Source: Endozoicomonas sp. ISHI1 (GTDB taxonomy: Bacteria > Pseudomonadota > Gammaproteobacteria > Pseudomonadales > Endozoicomonadaceae). Taken from it: DNA of 64,000 bases. Positions 44,878 to 52,420 of the stretch are shown piece by piece. The translations under genes and the position numbers were made by a program. Under the pieces are notes generated by a model. It had not been told where the DNA came from and made no database searches. It saw nothing but the letters and a program-made list of their open reading frames with translations. Numbering within the stretch: the first letter of the stretch is position 1; each line of letters starts with the position of its first letter. The stretch lies in assembly GCF_024606225.1 (NCBI RefSeq), contig NZ_JAGRPU010000029.1, positions 16,652-80,651 of the forward strand, written 5' to 3'.

Positions 44878-45354
44878 TTAGTGGAACGAAAACTTGCCTT
44901 CAACCGGGGGGACACAATGCTCTTGTTCTGACACGACATACTGCATGGTCTGACACTCCCGGTACAACCAGCTCTTGGCTTCCAGGGACATTGCAAGAAA
45001 TTCAGAGAACTGACTATAACAGATGCCATTGGCGGTCATCATAATATCGGAAGCCACCAGCAAAAAATGGCCTGAATCCAGCATCTCCAGAAACAGTTTA
45101 AGGGTAGGTAAACCATGGTTGAGGCGGGTCATATCGGCCTGAACTAAAAATGCAGAGGAAGGCTTCAAATCCAGCTCGGTTGAAAAAAGAATACCAAATG
45201 GCTTAATAAACAGACGACTATCGAGTACGCCATCCAGAGACTGAAGTGATGAGATATGCAACCCCTCACACCGGTCACACATCCAGAATTCATGACCGTC
45301 CTTATTGAGCCATTCTGCCACCTGCTGAAGGTCTGGTATTACTAACTTTCGCAT
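44878..45354 (-). CDS. ybjN: YbjN domain protein
   Basis: 158 residues from ATG 45354, exactly the length of E. coli YbjN. Matching points: LVIPDLQQVAEWLN, the FxxCDxC motif (FWMCDRCEGLHI), the DGVLDSRLFI turn, ILFSTELDLKPSSAFLVQAD, LFLEMLD and GICYSQFSEFLAM. YbjN is a soluble regulator-like protein linked in E. coli to stress, motility and exopolysaccharide control; its molecular activity is unsettled. The CDRC cysteine pair is conserved here. It stands as a single gene. Confidence 0.88.
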   Translation of the reverse strand: MRKLVIPDLQQVAEWLNKDGHEFWMCDRCEGLHISSLQSLDGVLDSRLFIKPFGILFSTELDLKPSSAFLVQADMTRLNHGLPTLKLFLEMLDSGHFLLVASDIMMTANGICYSQFSEFLAMSLEAKSWLYRECQTMQYVVSEQEHCVPPVEGKFSFH

Positions 45355-45556
45355 CAACGCTATCTCTGTTTTATTAACTATCTTATGGGTTCCTTCAGAG
45401 TGAGGAAATGGTCAGTTTGACCAAAACCTGATGCAATCCAATTGCACCGGTTATCAAAATCTGCAAGTGTCACTAACGATTCTGTCAGTCATTTTGGCGG
45501 CGAATCCCTGCATACTCTGCAAACAACATCAAATAGCAACACAAGGAGTGCAGATT

Positions 45557-46042
45557 ATGCAGGGATCATCAACAATCAGTGCCGTTATCCAAACAGCCCT
45601 ACACGCCGCCGCAAGCCCGTTCGCAGGCATTACTGCCGGAGTGCGATTACTCACCACCATGGTAGCGACTCCTGGTGCTGTCGCAGGCTACCTGCTAGGA
45701 AAACTGGTCAGTAAAGCCATTGAAGCGAGTGTAAAAAGGTTCAACAAAAACCGAACCATGAAGACCCGCAAGCACCTTTGCCGCATCGTCAGGGTACTGC
45801 AAACGACTGGCACCATTGTTGGCACTACTCTGGTGATCATGCAGGCACTCTCTCACCCTCTGTTGATGGCCTTATATGCTGCCCCCGTGGTGACAACAGC
45901 AGCCAAACAAACCGTCAGACACCTTATCGCCTGTGGAAGCGTTTACCGGTCGTTCAAAAGATACGGAGCCTCAGAAACCTTGAGGCGGACTGAGAGAATA
46001 GCCTCGTGCTCAACAGCAAAGCCATTCCAGGAGGCTCATTAG
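45557..46042 (+). CDS. Hypothetical membrane-associated protein
   Basis: 161 residues from ATG 45557, chosen because AAGGAG lies 8 bases upstream; the longer frame has no ribosome site. Two hydrophobic, Ala/Gly-rich segments (AAASPFAGITAGVRLLTTMV with ATPGAVAGYLLGKLV, and TGTIVGTTLVIMQALSHPLL) flank a strongly basic loop (KRFNKNRTMKTRKHL), and the C terminus is basic (RSFKRYGASETLRRTERI). I do not recognise the family. The small size, glycine-zipper-like helices and net positive charge allow membrane binding, but no activity can be assigned. Confidence 0.65.
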   Translation: MQGSSTISAVIQTALHAAASPFAGITAGVRLLTTMVATPGAVAGYLLGKLVSKAIEASVKRFNKNRTMKTRKHLCRIVRVLQTTGTIVGTTLVIMQALSHPLLMALYAAPVVTTAAKQTVRHLIACGSVYRSFKRYGASETLRRTERIASCSTAKPFQEAH

Positions 46043-46165
46043 AGGCAGGCACAAAGGTTGATGTTGGCTCAGCCCGGCAAATTTCTTATTTGTCGCAACA
46101 AACCCGGCCTTAAATCTGTTAAAGTGCACGCCCAGACATCGTTCACTGCAACATAAGGCTTTGCT

Positions 46166-46978
46166 ATGCGTTTTCTGGCTCAGGTTCAGGCTGCCATGCG
46201 TAAGAACAACTCTTTGCTCTGCGTAGGCCTGGACCCAATACCCGAGAAGTTCCCCGCCCACATTCAGGCGCTCGAGCAACCTATTCTGGAATTTAATCGC
46301 TTCATCATTGATGCCACCGCAGACTTGGTGTGCGCTTACAAACCTCAGGCTGCCCATTACCATGCCCGTGGTGCTGAAGACGAACTGGCCCAGACCATCG
46401 AATACATCCAGGATAATTATCCGGATATCCCTGTCATTCTCGACTCAAAGCGGGGCGATATTGGCAGCACGGCGGATCAGTACGCTATGGAAGCGTTTGA
46501 TCGCTATCGTGCAGACGCTGTCACCGTCAACCCATATATGGGCATCGATACTATTGCACCCTTCAGCCGCTATGAAGATAAGGGTACCGTCATCCTTTGT
46601 CGAACCTCCAACCCCGGAGCCGCAGCGATTCAGAACCTGAAGGTCGGTGACGACTTCCTGTATGAAGTGATTGCCCGTAGGGCCAAAGAAGAGTGGAACA
46701 ACCATAACAATCTGCTGCTGGTTGTTGGTGCCACCAACCCTGAAGAACTCAGGCGTATCCGTGCTATTACCGGTGATATGACTTTTCTGGTTCCGGGTCT
46801 GGGTGCCCAGGGTGGAGACGTAGAGGCCACCGTTAAAAATGGTCTCAACAGTCAGGGTGAAGGCATCATTGTAAACTCTTCCCGTGGCATCATTTATGCC
46901 GGCAGTGATGAAAACTTTGCCGAGGCAGCCAGGGCCGCCGCCATTGAGCTCAGAGACCAGGTGAATCAATACCGTTAA
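46166..46978 (+). CDS. pyrF: Orotidine-5'-phosphate decarboxylase, type 2
   Basis: Last step of UMP biosynthesis. At 270 residues it belongs to the longer type 2 subfamily rather than the 230-residue E. coli type. Motifs: LCVGLDPIPEKFP (phosphate and ribose contact), CAYKPQAAHY, the catalytic Lys-Asp pair K95 and D98 in ILDSKRGDIGSTADQYA, VNPYMGIDTIAPF, RTSNPGA and FLVPGLGAQGGDVEATV. It reads as complete and functional. The start at ATG 46166 precedes the conserved LAQVQAAMRKN helix. A hairpin follows the stop by 15 bases. Confidence 0.95.
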   Translation: MRFLAQVQAAMRKNNSLLCVGLDPIPEKFPAHIQALEQPILEFNRFIIDATADLVCAYKPQAAHYHARGAEDELAQTIEYIQDNYPDIPVILDSKRGDIGSTADQYAMEAFDRYRADAVTVNPYMGIDTIAPFSRYEDKGTVILCRTSNPGAAAIQNLKVGDDFLYEVIARRAKEEWNNHNNLLLVVGATNPEELRRIRAITGDMTFLVPGLGAQGGDVEATVKNGLNSQGEGIIVNSSRGIIYAGSDENFAEAARAAAIELRDQVNQYR

Positions 46979-46990
46979 CCATTGACATCT

Positions 46991-47015
46991 TCCCCTCCTG
47001 AACCGGTAGGGGATT
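46991..47015 (+). other. Hairpin after pyrF resembling an IS200/IS605-type end structure
   Basis: TCCCCT pairs with AGGGGA around an 11-base loop, preceded by TTGACATC and followed by TTCCTC. This TTGACATC-stem-GGGATTCCTC pattern is familiar from the ends of IS200/IS605 and IscB/TnpB elements. There is no T run for termination, and no transposase or nuclease gene is adjacent. Could be a relic end or a pyrF 3' structure. Confidence 0.35.
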
Positions 47016-47143
47016 CCTCTGCCAGGAGTCGGCTGCCTTGACGACAACAGGCACTGGCATGTGGCCGGGCTCTTTAAAGCGGTTTGCGAAGGCTGTGTAT
47101 ATCTTCTATACATCCTCTTTCTATTTTTTAAAAAAGTCTCGGG

Positions 47144-47692
47144 ATGCATACACGCATATTCTTGCTCTTTTACTTTATCATTCTTTTTCAGGTACCTGTG
47201 ACCTACGGAACGATAACAAAAACTTCACCAAGAGATTTTGTTGTAGTACGGGACGGAGAAACGAGAGAAATTACCATAGTGGGTACACTTGGGATCATTG
47301 AATATTTTGCAGAGGTTAAACATAAAAATTCCGCATGCTCTGGTTGCAGAATGTATTTAATTAGAACATCTGACGGAAGATATTATGTACATCATAAAAA
47401 AAATAAAGTGGAGGAACCCGGCATGGCGAATTTGTTGAAACATTTAAGTGCCAGAAGTCGGAGACCAGGGGCGCTTCTCCTTATTCCGGGAGAGGTAGCC
47501 GAGCAATATTTATTACCCTGTTATCTACCGGACAATGTTGGAACAGAAATGCAAACCACACACACCCCTCACTTATCGCAGCTACCCAATGGTGATTATC
47601 ATATTATTCCGGGACCAGAAAGTTCAATTTCTGAAACGATGATTGTTGGCGTTTTTGAAGTAATAGAAGAGATGACCTTTCCGATTCAGTGA
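47144..47692 (+). CDS. Hypothetical secreted protein
   Basis: 182 residues from ATG 47144, with a signal peptide (MHTRIFLLFYFIILFQVPVTYG, cleavage near TYG-TI). The mature part has one CSGCRMYL Cys pair, YYVHHKKNKVEEPG, and a regular alternation of hydrophobic residues suggesting beta strands (REITIVGTLGIIEYF, GALLLIPGEVAEQYLL, MIVGVFEVIEEMTF). No known domain recognised. AT-rich compared with pyrF, and isolated: 165 bases after pyrF and over 200 bases before the convergent toxin gene, so it looks like accessory DNA. The region 47693-47907 holds nothing I can identify. Confidence 0.6.
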   Translation: MHTRIFLLFYFIILFQVPVTYGTITKTSPRDFVVVRDGETREITIVGTLGIIEYFAEVKHKNSACSGCRMYLIRTSDGRYYVHHKKNKVEEPGMANLLKHLSARSRRPGALLLIPGEVAEQYLLPCYLPDNVGTEMQTTHTPHLSQLPNGDYHIIPGPESSISETMIVGVFEVIEEMTFPIQ

Positions 47693-47907
47693 TGCAGATC
47701 AAACTTCTTAAGCTCAAGATAGCCGCTTGAATGCGTCAAAAAAATTGTGTGATTACGATGGGGCTACCCAAATGCGGTCGGATTTTAACCAAAGGGTTAC
47801 GATGACCAGAAGTGTAAGAGCTATTGGCTGCGTAGGCAAACGATAAGGTGAGTGCTTGCGAGATAGGCTTTCAGTCCCAGTCAATCACTGCTCCAACAAG
47901 TTCCGGA

Positions 47908-48300
47908 TCAATGATCAAAGTCCCTGAGCAAGCTGAATTGACTGAGGCGTGAAGCTTTGCGATCAAATGTCCAGGTGGTTTTACATTGAAGCCCGTTATG
48001 ATGAGCAATCATTGCATCGGCAAAATCGTAACCGTTGGTATAATCATCAAGGGCTTTGAGTGTGGCCTGATAGTCCTGCGTCAGGCACTTTTGTAACTGA
48101 ATAACGGCTCTTAATTTCTGACATTGCTGAGCTGGACTGACTTGATAGAAGTGAGTGAGTACCCAGACACATTCTACCAGAACTACAGGACTGATATAGA
48201 ACTTGTTACAATTCTTCAAAAAACTGATTGTCTGTTGATATTGGTTTTCATCATCCCTGACAAGGTAGCGAACAAGAATATTGGTATCAATGCCCTCCAT
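47908..48300 (-). CDS. vapC: PIN-domain ribonuclease toxin, VapC type
   Basis: 130 residues from ATG 48300, inside a longer frame whose start would lie within the antitoxin gene. The PIN acidic residues are in place: D5 (GIDTNILVRYLVRDD), E43 (VVLVECVWVL), D95 (YDFADAMIAHH) and D113 (TFDRKA). VapC toxins are Mg-dependent RNases that cut tRNA or rRNA and arrest growth. It overlaps the upstream antitoxin gene by 14 bases, the usual coupled arrangement. The RNA target cannot be deduced. Confidence 0.9.
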   Translation of the reverse strand: MEGIDTNILVRYLVRDDENQYQQTISFLKNCNKFYISPVVLVECVWVLTHFYQVSPAQQCQKLRAVIQLQKCLTQDYQATLKALDDYTNGYDFADAMIAHHNGLQCKTTWTFDRKASRLSQFSLLRDFDH

Positions 48301-48565
48301 TTTTGCCGCCTTCTTTACCCTGCCATAATGCCTGAGCTCCTTCTTGAATGGCTTTCTCCATATCATCAAGAGTCGCTTTCCGGCCATTAGTATGATCTGC
48401 GAGGCATCCTCCCAAGGCTTCGATATCATCAGACATTGGGGTAAGTACAATCATTCCATCCTTCTCTTCAAACATAACTTTATCGCCAGGTTGAAGTTGG
48501 AATTTTGCCCTTATTTCAATAGGAATAGTAACCTGACCTTTGCTGGTAATAGAGCTGGTTGACAT
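48287..48565 (-). CDS. vapB: AbrB/MazE-fold antitoxin partner of VapC
   Basis: 92 residues. N-terminal SpoVT/AbrB DNA-binding fold (SSITSKGQVTIPIEIRAKFQ, LQPGDKVMFEEKDGMIVLTP), then an acidic linker and a helical C terminus (TLDDMEKAIQEGAQALW) that should bind the toxin. The first gene of the pair, it is preceded 22 bases upstream by a 19-base palindrome that is the likely autoregulatory operator. The AbrB-type antitoxin with a PIN toxin is a common VapBC subtype. Confidence 0.9.
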   Translation of the reverse strand: MSTSSITSKGQVTIPIEIRAKFQLQPGDKVMFEEKDGMIVLTPMSDDIEALGGCLADHTNGRKATLDDMEKAIQEGAQALWQGKEGGKNGGH

Positions 48566-48586
48566 AGTTTTGATCTCACTGAAAGA

Positions 48587-48605
48587 GTATTACTAAAAGT
48601 AATAC
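48587..48605. promoter_or_regulatory. Palindromic operator of the vapBC operon
   Basis: GTATTACT-AAA-AGTAATAC: perfect 8-base arms around 3 bases, centred about 31 bases before the antitoxin start. Position and symmetry fit binding of the AbrB-fold antitoxin dimer, with repression conditional on toxin level. Confidence 0.7.
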
Positions 48606-48644
48606 CTGCTCGATTACCTGTCAAAATGTCCACCTTTTGTAGGA

Positions 48645-48870
48645 TTAACGGTTCCAAACAAAGTCCATCTGTTTTGCCGTTTTCTCAGCAAGTTCCAGAC
48701 TGTGCAACAAACTCACCAGTGAAAGACTCATATCGATTCCGGCGGTAATACCGGCTGATGTCATAATAGAGCCGTCTTTTACCCAGCGCTGGCCAGAGAT
48801 CACATCCAGTGCTGGATACTGTCGCTTAAGGTCAGGAATATCTTCCCAGTGAGTGGTGATCTTGATTTGG
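48645..48870 (-). pseudogene. C-terminal fragment of a DJ-1/PfpI family protein
   Basis: The last 70 residues of this frame (TTHWEDIPDLKRQYPALDVI, then RWVKDGSIMTSAGITAGIDM and SLSLVSLLHSLELAEKTAKQ) match the C-terminal third of DJ-1/PfpI-type proteins, including the SAGITAGID helix and the final MDFVWNR. The N-terminal two thirds with the nucleophilic-elbow Cys are absent; residues upstream in the frame (to 48956) are unrelated. A truncated remnant, probably not functional. Confidence 0.75.
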
Positions 48871-49097
48871 CTACTCTTGCGCTTTTTCGAATATAAAGAG
48901 ATCTGACCAGTTGGGCAAGGCTTCAGGGCAGAAATGAAATGCCTGAAAAGACACACGCAGCCATTTAAAACAGCAAAGCTGTTGCGAGGAATTGCAACGA
49001 AGATACAGGTTCGGTACTCCCTTACAACCCTGCTGTTGTTGGCTTCTGTTTTTTCAGCTGTATACTTAGGCGTTATTTCTGATTAAGGAAGCTTCCC

Positions 49098-49757
49098 ATG
49101 CGCAGACTCAAGAAGCTGTTCGACCAAAACCGCGAATGGTCAGAGGCTGTTCGGGAAAAAGAACCTGGTTTTTTTGAACAGCTTTCTCAGCAACAGGCGC
49201 CCAAATACCTCTGGATAGGCTGTTCTGACAGTCGGGTACCCGCCAATCAGATTACCGGTCTGGTACCTGGTGAGCTGTTTGTGCACAGAAATGTGGCCAA
49301 TCAGGTCATTCACACCGATCTCAACTGTCTCTCTGTTATCCAGTTCGCCGTTGAGTACCTGAAAGTCGAGCACATTATAGTAACCGGCCACTACGGTTGC
49401 GGAGGTGTTCAGGCAGCGGTTAAGAACGGCAAACTGGGCCTGATTGATAATTGGCTACGTCATATTCAGGACGTACAGCACAAGCATCAAACCTTCCTCA
49501 ATACTCTCGACAATCAGGAAGACGTGTTCGAATGCATGTATGAACTGAATGTTGTGGAACAAGCTCTGAATGTCTGCCAGACCACCATCGTTCAAGATGC
49601 CTGGCTACGAGAACAAGACCTGACTGTCCACAGCTGGATTTATGGACTGAAAGACGGCCTTCTGAGAGATCTGGGATTATGTGTCTCTGATCCGGAAAGC
49701 CTGGATGAGCTTTACAGCAATGCCATCAGGCAGATCACCAGTGCAGCTGTTGGATGA
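49098..49757 (+). CDS. can: Beta-class carbonic anhydrase
   Basis: Reversible hydration of CO2 to bicarbonate in the cytosol. 219 residues, close to E. coli Can (220). Zinc ligands C42 (with D44 and R46 in CSDSRVPANQ), H98 and C101 (VTGHYGCGGVQAAV). LWIGCSDSRVP, HRNVANQV, SVIQFAVEYLKV and HSWIYGLKDGLLRDLG are all present. The ATG at 49098 follows GGAAGC. Single gene; a 10-base-pair stem follows the stop by 30 bases. Confidence 0.96.
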   Translation: MRRLKKLFDQNREWSEAVREKEPGFFEQLSQQQAPKYLWIGCSDSRVPANQITGLVPGELFVHRNVANQVIHTDLNCLSVIQFAVEYLKVEHIIVTGHYGCGGVQAAVKNGKLGLIDNWLRHIQDVQHKHQTFLNTLDNQEDVFECMYELNVVEQALNVCQTTIVQDAWLREQDLTVHSWIYGLKDGLLRDLGLCVSDPESLDELYSNAIRQITSAAVG

Positions 49758-49786
49758 TGATATAGATACCCTTTCATTTTCTTGAT

Positions 49787-49823
49787 CTATCCTTCCTCTC
49801 TGAAAACCAAATCGGAAGGATAG
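49787..49823 (+). other. Strong inverted repeat downstream of can
   Basis: CTATCCTTCC pairs perfectly with GGAAGGATAG around a 17-base loop. No T run follows (AATTATC), so it may be a 3'-end protecting stem or a protein-binding site rather than an intrinsic terminator. Confidence 0.4.
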
Positions 49824-49949
49824 AATTATCAGACATACACTCTTTGCGGCACAACTGTTTCTGCTGTGGTTTTTTCTGTCATCTCTCAGGCCAGAGCGCA
49901 TGCTCTGGCAGCAGGTGATAATGTTAAGGTGCCTTCAAAGAGAACGGAA

Positions 49950-50261
49950 TCAGGCAGTTAAACTTCGATTCAATATCTGCCCATCTGGAGAGAAGACTGT
50001 GTGACTTCTCAATAGAGAGTTCAATATCTCATCAGGCGCTTGTTGTACTTCCCTTTCCCTGACAATGGTTCTGCAATAAGGACAGGTTGTATTTTCCAAT
50101 AGCCAAGTCTCCAGGCAGTCTTCGTGAAACATATGTCTGCATTGTTCAAGAACCGTGACTGCCCTTCTGGCAAAAGGTTCGAGACAAACAGAGCAATTAT
50201 CGGTCTCCTGTTGATAGGGCGACCGATTATTTGGGCTGCCGGGTGGTGTAATTCCGTCCAT
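49950..50261 (-). CDS. Small RING-H2 zinc finger protein, eukaryote-like
   Basis: 103 residues, start ATG 50261 with AGGAG 9 bases upstream. Zinc ligands in perfect C3H2C3 spacing: C23, C26, C41, H43, H46, C49, C60, C63 (DNCSVCLEPF, then EQCRHMFHEDCLETWLLENT and TCPYCR). The CLETWL-TCPYCR segment with Trp53 and the Arg after the last Cys is just as in eukaryotic RING-H2 ubiquitin ligases, where these residues contact the E2. The N terminus is Pro/Ser/Asn-rich and the C terminus (DEILNSLLRSH) short and helical; no signal peptide. In bacteria such proteins are mostly translocated effectors of host-associated species. A ligase role is inference. Confidence 0.88.
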   Translation of the reverse strand: MDGITPPGSPNNRSPYQQETDNCSVCLEPFARRAVTVLEQCRHMFHEDCLETWLLENTTCPYCRTIVREREVQQAPDEILNSLLRSHTVFSPDGQILNRSLTA

Positions 50262-50348
50262 ATCTCTTACTCCTGTTTCTGTTTTTCATATAACTTGTAG
50301 TCTCAGATCATTGTCTATCCATTTAGTTCCCTGCGCTTATTTTTTTGT

Positions 50349-50530
50349 TACGCCCGGCATGGGCTTACAGGGTGAAAGCCCCCTGTGAAAGAACCTGCAT
50401 CTGACTGGCGGTAAAGACGCCCGCTGATGACAACCACCATTAATGTACTACAGTCCCGCAAGGAGCTGTGCGGAGGCAGTCTGTGCGGAATAACATAATT
50501 TGCCGGAACCAGGTGACAGGATCACGTTTT
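50349..50530 (+). other. Structured non-coding segment, possibly a group II intron 5'-domain relic
   Basis: A chain of GC hairpins without coding potential: GCCC/GGGC (50352-50364), CAGGG/CCCTG (50368-50385), GGCG-GTAAAGA-CGCC (50407-50421) and CCGCA/TGCGG (50456-50473). The wording GGTGAAAGCCCCCTGTGAAA, then GAACCTGCAT, GGCGGTAAAGACGCCCGCT and CCGCAAGGAGCTG resembles domain I of bacterial group II introns. No reverse transcriptase gene is nearby, so it would be a dead fragment. A different structured RNA cannot be excluded. Confidence 0.35.
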
Positions 50531-50643
50531 AAAGTAAGAATAAATGCATCCTGGTGGGTGAAATTTGTTCTTCACTCATAGCTGCCTTGAATAAAATAAC
50601 GAACACTAAGCCGCACGCGCTTTCCACTCCAGAGGATACATCC

Positions 50644-51174
50644 ATGATATCTGAAAAATATCCGGTCCTGATGAGACTGCTTCACTGGCTGATGGCCCTT
50701 ACAATCCTGGGTATCATTGCCAGTGGTTGGTACATGGCAGGTCTGTCCAAAGATGTCAGCTATAAATACGACATCTACCCATGGCACAAGTCTTTCGGCA
50801 TCCTGGTGCTCCTGCTGGTAGTGATCCGTATTCTGATACGATTATTCAGCAAAGTACCCAAGCTACCCAAAGGATTGCCGCATCATGAAAAGGTATTGGC
50901 CAGAGTCACTCATTATTCTCTCTATGCCTTGATGATTCTTGTGCCTGTCAGCGGTCTCACCATGTCGGACGCTGGAGGGCGTGCTGTCTTCTTCTTTGGC
51001 ATACCTCTGCCCGAGTTAATGGAAGACAACAAGGAGCTTGCAGGAACCCTGCATACGATTCACACCTATATTCCCTACGCATTTCTGGGGATCATTGCGC
51101 TTCATGTGGTAGGTGCACTTAAACACCGGTTTATGGATAAACCTGAAAACGATGTGCTCGGCAGAATGTTGTGA
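50644..51174 (+). CDS. Cytochrome b561 family membrane protein
   Basis: 176 residues from ATG 50644 (AGAGG site 8 bases upstream), the same length as E. coli CybB. Four membrane helices with paired histidines for two b hemes: RLLHWLMALTILGIIASGWY, WHKSFGILVLLLVVIRILIR, THYSLYALMILVPVSGLTM and TIHTYIPYAFLGIIALHVVGALKHRF. The family transfers electrons from quinol or superoxide across the inner membrane. Alone, and convergent with the Fic gene across a shared terminator. Confidence 0.92.
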   Translation: MISEKYPVLMRLLHWLMALTILGIIASGWYMAGLSKDVSYKYDIYPWHKSFGILVLLLVVIRILIRLFSKVPKLPKGLPHHEKVLARVTHYSLYALMILVPVSGLTMSDAGGRAVFFFGIPLPELMEDNKELAGTLHTIHTYIPYAFLGIIALHVVGALKHRFMDKPENDVLGRML

Positions 51175-51181
51175 ATTTGTC

Positions 51182-51213
51182 AAAAAGGGCTCCTTGTAAG
51201 AGCCCTTTTCTAT
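51182..51213. terminator. Bidirectional terminator between cytochrome b561 and fic
   Basis: AAAAGGGCTC-CTTGTAA-GAGCCCTTTT: a perfect 10-base-pair stem with A and T runs on the two sides, so it works in both directions. It touches the stop codon of the Fic gene. Confidence 0.88.
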
Positions 51214-52253
51214 AGTCTTTCCCAGTGAGCCCCGCGCCCTTTGCCAATGGGCTTCAGCTCTCCGCTTCTTCGCTTCTGCTGAACCACCTTCTTCACCAGT
51301 TCCCGGCTGACCGTAGGTAACTGAATACAAATATCAGCCACTGAAAAAGGACCCTTTGCATTGTCAATTGCCATAGCAATCAACTGCGACTTGGGAGCCC
51401 GGCTGCCCTGGTTTTGCAGTGCATCCACCCTTAACTCCAGCTCTTCATACGCTTTGATCACACTATCCAGAAAGAAGTTAATCCAGGGCATGGGGTTATG
51501 GGTCCCTTCATGCCAACCTTTTACACTGAACCGGAGGGCATTCATATAAACCTGCTCGTTCTGGGCAAAGATTCTTTCCAAACTGATATAGCGACAAATA
51601 TCATAGCCATTGATGGAAAGCATTAGAGTAGCAATAAGCCGGGAAATCCGGGTATTCCCATCACTGAACGGGTGTATGCAGAGAAAATCCAGTACTGCAC
51701 AACTCACCACCAGCAGAGGTTCTATCGTCTTTTCCAGACACTGGTGATAGAGCCCCACGCTGAACTCCATCGCTTTTGGCGTTTCAGTAGCCGGAACGGT
51801 TCGATAAAGAACGCCTACCCGATTACCCTCTGAATCACGCTCCACAATATCCTTGTTGGTCGCTTTCCATCGTCCTCCTTCATGGGGAAAGTGACTGTAC
51901 AGGGTGGCATGAAGCTGCCGGATAAGCCCCGGAGAAACATTAGTGTGCTCTGCAGGCTCCGTCACCCTGTCCAGTACATCACGGTACCCCGCTATCTGTC
52001 TTTCAGCTGAAGTGGCTGGCTTAATTTCATATTGCACCAGTTTTCTTAATGCTTCCTTGCTGACGGCAATGTTCTCAAGACTGTTGCCATACTCCACAGA
52101 CTCCAGAGTAGCTACCTGCCTGAGCGTATCGAGAATCTCAGCCTGTTGACGCAGGGTATGGGGCTGTCGTCCACGGAATTCACCCATCTGTCTGAAGCGT
52201 CCCAACTGGGAGGCAGTGAATCGATAGTCTGACAAGCGTTCCAGCGTGTGCAT
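51210..52253 (-). CDS. Fic domain protein (AMPylase-type)
   Basis: 347 residues. The Fic core motif lies at 194-204 (HPFSDGNTRISR), with catalytic His194 and the Asp198 metal site; the consensus Gly after Asn is Thr here. The flap region reads GVLYRTVPA. A helical N-terminal segment carries ESVEYGNSLEN (about 51-61), the usual position of the inhibitory (S/T)xxxE(G/N)N helix, but the Glu is displaced by one residue. A C-terminal winged-helix region (SVADICIQLPTVSRELVKKV) is common in this subgroup. Fic enzymes AMPylate target proteins; free-standing ones often regulate bacterial targets. No antitoxin gene is adjacent and no secretion signal is seen. Confidence 0.9.
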   Translation of the reverse strand: MHTLERLSDYRFTASQLGRFRQMGEFRGRQPHTLRQQAEILDTLRQVATLESVEYGNSLENIAVSKEALRKLVQYEIKPATSAERQIAGYRDVLDRVTEPAEHTNVSPGLIRQLHATLYSHFPHEGGRWKATNKDIVERDSEGNRVGVLYRTVPATETPKAMEFSVGLYHQCLEKTIEPLLVVSCAVLDFLCIHPFSDGNTRISRLIATLMLSINGYDICRYISLERIFAQNEQVYMNALRFSVKGWHEGTHNPMPWINFFLDSVIKAYEELELRVDALQNQGSRAPKSQLIAMAIDNAKGPFSVADICIQLPTVSRELVKKVVQQKRRSGELKPIGKGRGAHWERL

Positions 52254-52420
52254 TTGGATTCCTGACTAACGGTTAATTATCGGATAATATTCCTGCAAAT
52301 TATGCCTGTAAGTCATTTAGTATCCAATAAACTTATAAGTTTGCTAATACACTTATTAATCGTGAAAAGACGGTTAATGTTCAATTATTTTGCATATCAA
52401 CCGTCAAATCGACAGATAAA

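Noticed and set aside
47693..47907. Search for a tRNA or small RNA in the gap before the toxin gene
   Set aside because: No cloverleaf, terminator or conserved motif could be made out by eye.
49824..49950. Signal-peptide-like reading (VSAVVFSVISQARA) between can and the RING-H2 gene
   Set aside because: No start codon at a suitable place and only about 40 codons; probably chance.
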